Shown here: positions 23,302 through 24,046 of the stretch, in pieces
How positions within the stretch are numbered: the stretch's first letter is position 1
Layout: every line of letters begins with the position of its first letter
Source: JAIYDJ01 sp031400505
GTDB lineage: Bacteria; Pseudomonadota; Alphaproteobacteria; Rhodobacterales; Rhodobacteraceae
NCBI GenBank assembly: GCA_031400505.1
Contig: JANNPZ010000044.1
Coordinates: 1 to 24,046 of the forward strand
Direction: 5' to 3'
DNA length: 24,046 nt
Notes under the pieces: generated by a model
Database searches by the model: none
What the model was told of the DNA's origin: nothing
Seen by the model: only the letters and a program-made list of their open reading frames with translations
Translations under genes and position numbers: made by a program

Positions 23302-23821
23302 CGGGGTGGCCGAAGGTCTGCATGTGACGCCCCAGCTCGATCATCCAGGCCGCGTAGAACAGCGCCGAGAGGAGGGCTACCGCGTCTCCTTGGCCAAAAC
23401 CCTGCGGCCCCCCGCACAGCAGAAACACCCCGACCAGCGTGACACCTGCCGCACCCCAGACCTGAGGCCCCACCCGTTCGCGCAACACGACCCAAGCCAG
23501 AATGGGTGTGATCACGGTCGCGGTATTGACGAGGAAGCCTGCGTTGGTGACCGAGGTTGACAGATAGGCCGCCTGCTGCACCACCAGGGCCAAGGCGAAG
23601 ATGGCCGCGACGCGAAGTGCACTGGGCCAGTATCCCGTTGCAAGTGGCCCGTGACGGTCAAGCCGCATCAGAGGCAGCAACACCATGCCACCGATCAGAC
23701 ACCGCAGTCCCACCGCGCTGAACGGATCAAGATGGTCGAGCACGGTCTTCTGCGCGACATTGCCCAATCCCCACAACACCGCCGCAACAAGGAGGAGCAG
23801 ATTGGCCTTTACTCTCGACAT
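22997..23821 (-). CDS. EamA/DMT-family transporter, C-terminally disrupted
   Basis: Inner-membrane drug/metabolite transporter of the EamA family, exporter of metabolites or amino acids in general. From the ATG at 23821 (AAGGTG site) it has LLLLVAAVLWGLGNVAQKTV (TM1), PFSAVGLRCLIGG, TSVTNAGFLVNTATVITPIL and WVVLRERVGPQVWGAAGV: a full first EamA repeat. The second repeat starts normally (DAVALLSALFYAAWMIELGR) up to LLLLGIGSTALAFG. There, at about base 23147, it departs: instead of the last two TM segments the frame gives an Arg/Pro-rich random tail. Normal length is ~290, so two to three helices are lost. The break faces the end of the PAS fragment, suggesting one rearrangement or assembly junction between them. 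Confidence 0.82.
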   Translation of the reverse strand: MSRVKANLLLLVAAVLWGLGNVAQKTVLDHLDPFSAVGLRCLIGGMVLLPLMRLDRHGPLATGYWPSALRVAAIFALALVVQQAAYLSTSVTNAGFLVNTATVITPILAWVVLRERVGPQVWGAAGVTLVGVFLLCGGPQGFGQGDAVALLSALFYAAWMIELGRHMQTFGHPVKTACTQFLLTAAIALPIGGIGGSLSVGAAIAAGPELLLLGIGSTALAFGSDQSQRLDSLPIPLRHRPPSIGSGRRGYPMAETGAAIALVRRWRPYHRVRK

Positions 23822-23896
23822 GGTGGGTCACCTTTCGGATCAGGGTTGTTCAAAAACCGGAGGAGAAACTGCGTGAATGGGATCGAGGGGCACCGG

Positions 23897-24046
23897 TCAG
23901 CCTGCAGCACCAAAATGGATCTGCATGATTTCGTTCGCGACGAGGTGCTGAAGCTGCCAGAGATGCGGGTCGTGGATTCCAGCGGCCTGTAGCGCGGCCA
24001 CCGTCTTGAACAGGTACTCCGCGCCCGAACCTGCGTGGCCGCAGGC
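23897..24046 (-). CDS. Gamma-glutamylcyclotransferase, ChaC type (C-terminal 49 residues, gene runs off the window)
   Basis: The minus strand is open from the window edge to a TGA at 23897-23899. The 49 residues include ACGHAGSGAEYLFKTV and GIHDPHLWQLQHLVANEI, the typical end of ChaC-type gamma-glutamylcyclotransferases, which cleave glutathione to 5-oxoproline and Cys-Gly. The catalytic Glu region lies outside the window. The stop is 75 bases before the EamA start on the same strand, so they may share a transcript. Confidence 0.85.
   Translation of the reverse strand, partial: ACGHAGSGAEYLFKTVAALQAAGIHDPHLWQLQHLVANEIMQIHFGAAG

Noticed and set aside
1..24046. CRISPR array, tRNA/rRNA, insertion sequences, phage genes
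   Set aside because: No regularly spaced repeats, no cloverleaf or rRNA sequence, and no transposase, integrase or phage protein recognised on either strand.

Overview
The window is GC-rich DNA that reads as an alphaproteobacterium of the Rhodobacteraceae type. The main reasons are a complete EcfG-NepR-PhyR general stress response (GSR) locus, which is an alphaproteobacterial system, and the overall character of the proteins. No 16S or tRNA gene is present, so this placement is inference. The outer ~530 bases at the left do not fit: they encode part of a TonB-dependent receptor that looks verrucomicrobial (Opitutaceae-like), joined inside a truncated P-type ATPase. A chimeric contig join or a real rearrangement is therefore likely at that edge.

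Layout. 1-535: fragment of a TonB receptor (-). 528-2372: P-type cation ATPase (-), missing its C-terminal membrane domain. 2525-7176: arginine deiminase operon (+): YfcC-family carrier, arcA, ornithine carbamoyltransferase and carbamate kinase, tightly spaced or overlapping, followed by a strong intrinsic terminator (7255-7301). 7323-8186: short-chain dehydrogenase whose 3' end overlaps the next gene on the other strand. 8105-10911: two-component operon (-), a single-domain receiver followed by a PAS-PAS hybrid kinase with receiver and HPt domains, behind a consensus EcfG promoter. 11173-11927: Crp/Fnr regulator broken by a one-base deletion. 11894-15346: GSR core: a membrane HisKA_2 kinase, ecfG and nepR on the minus strand, and phyR divergent on the plus strand. 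The ecfG operon and phyR share one palindromic, two-way EcfG promoter (14451-14482). 15456-16120: two small proteins, the second behind another symmetric EcfG promoter. 16195-19399: minus-strand stress-type genes: a CurA-like oxidoreductase and a PRC-barrel protein (both frameshifted), a DUF1269-like glycine-zipper protein, an alanine-rich helical protein and an eRF1-like protein. 19602-21630: SOUL heme-binding protein, VIT1/CCC1 transporter and a triple-BON protein (+). 21689-22189: Dps-like protein that has lost most ferroxidase ligands (-). 22372-23821: a PAS fragment (+) colliding with an EamA transporter (-) cut at its C-terminus. 23897-24046: end of a ChaC-type gamma-glutamylcyclotransferase (-).

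How it works together. The arc operon imports and degrades arginine to ornithine, ammonia and carbamoyl phosphate, giving ATP. The middle is a stress-response island: kinases act on PhyR, phosphorylated PhyR sequesters NepR, EcfG is released, and it transcribes from GGAAC-N16/17-CGTT promoters. Four such sites are visible: in front of the receiver/hybrid-kinase operon, in both directions between nepR and phyR, and in front of the 64-residue protein. The right part carries iron/heme, envelope and small stress-protein genes. Three of its intergenic regions share a separate, unexplained repeated motif, CGGAAACTAC. Three genes carry single-base frameshifts, which suggests either sequencing or assembly indels or local gene decay.
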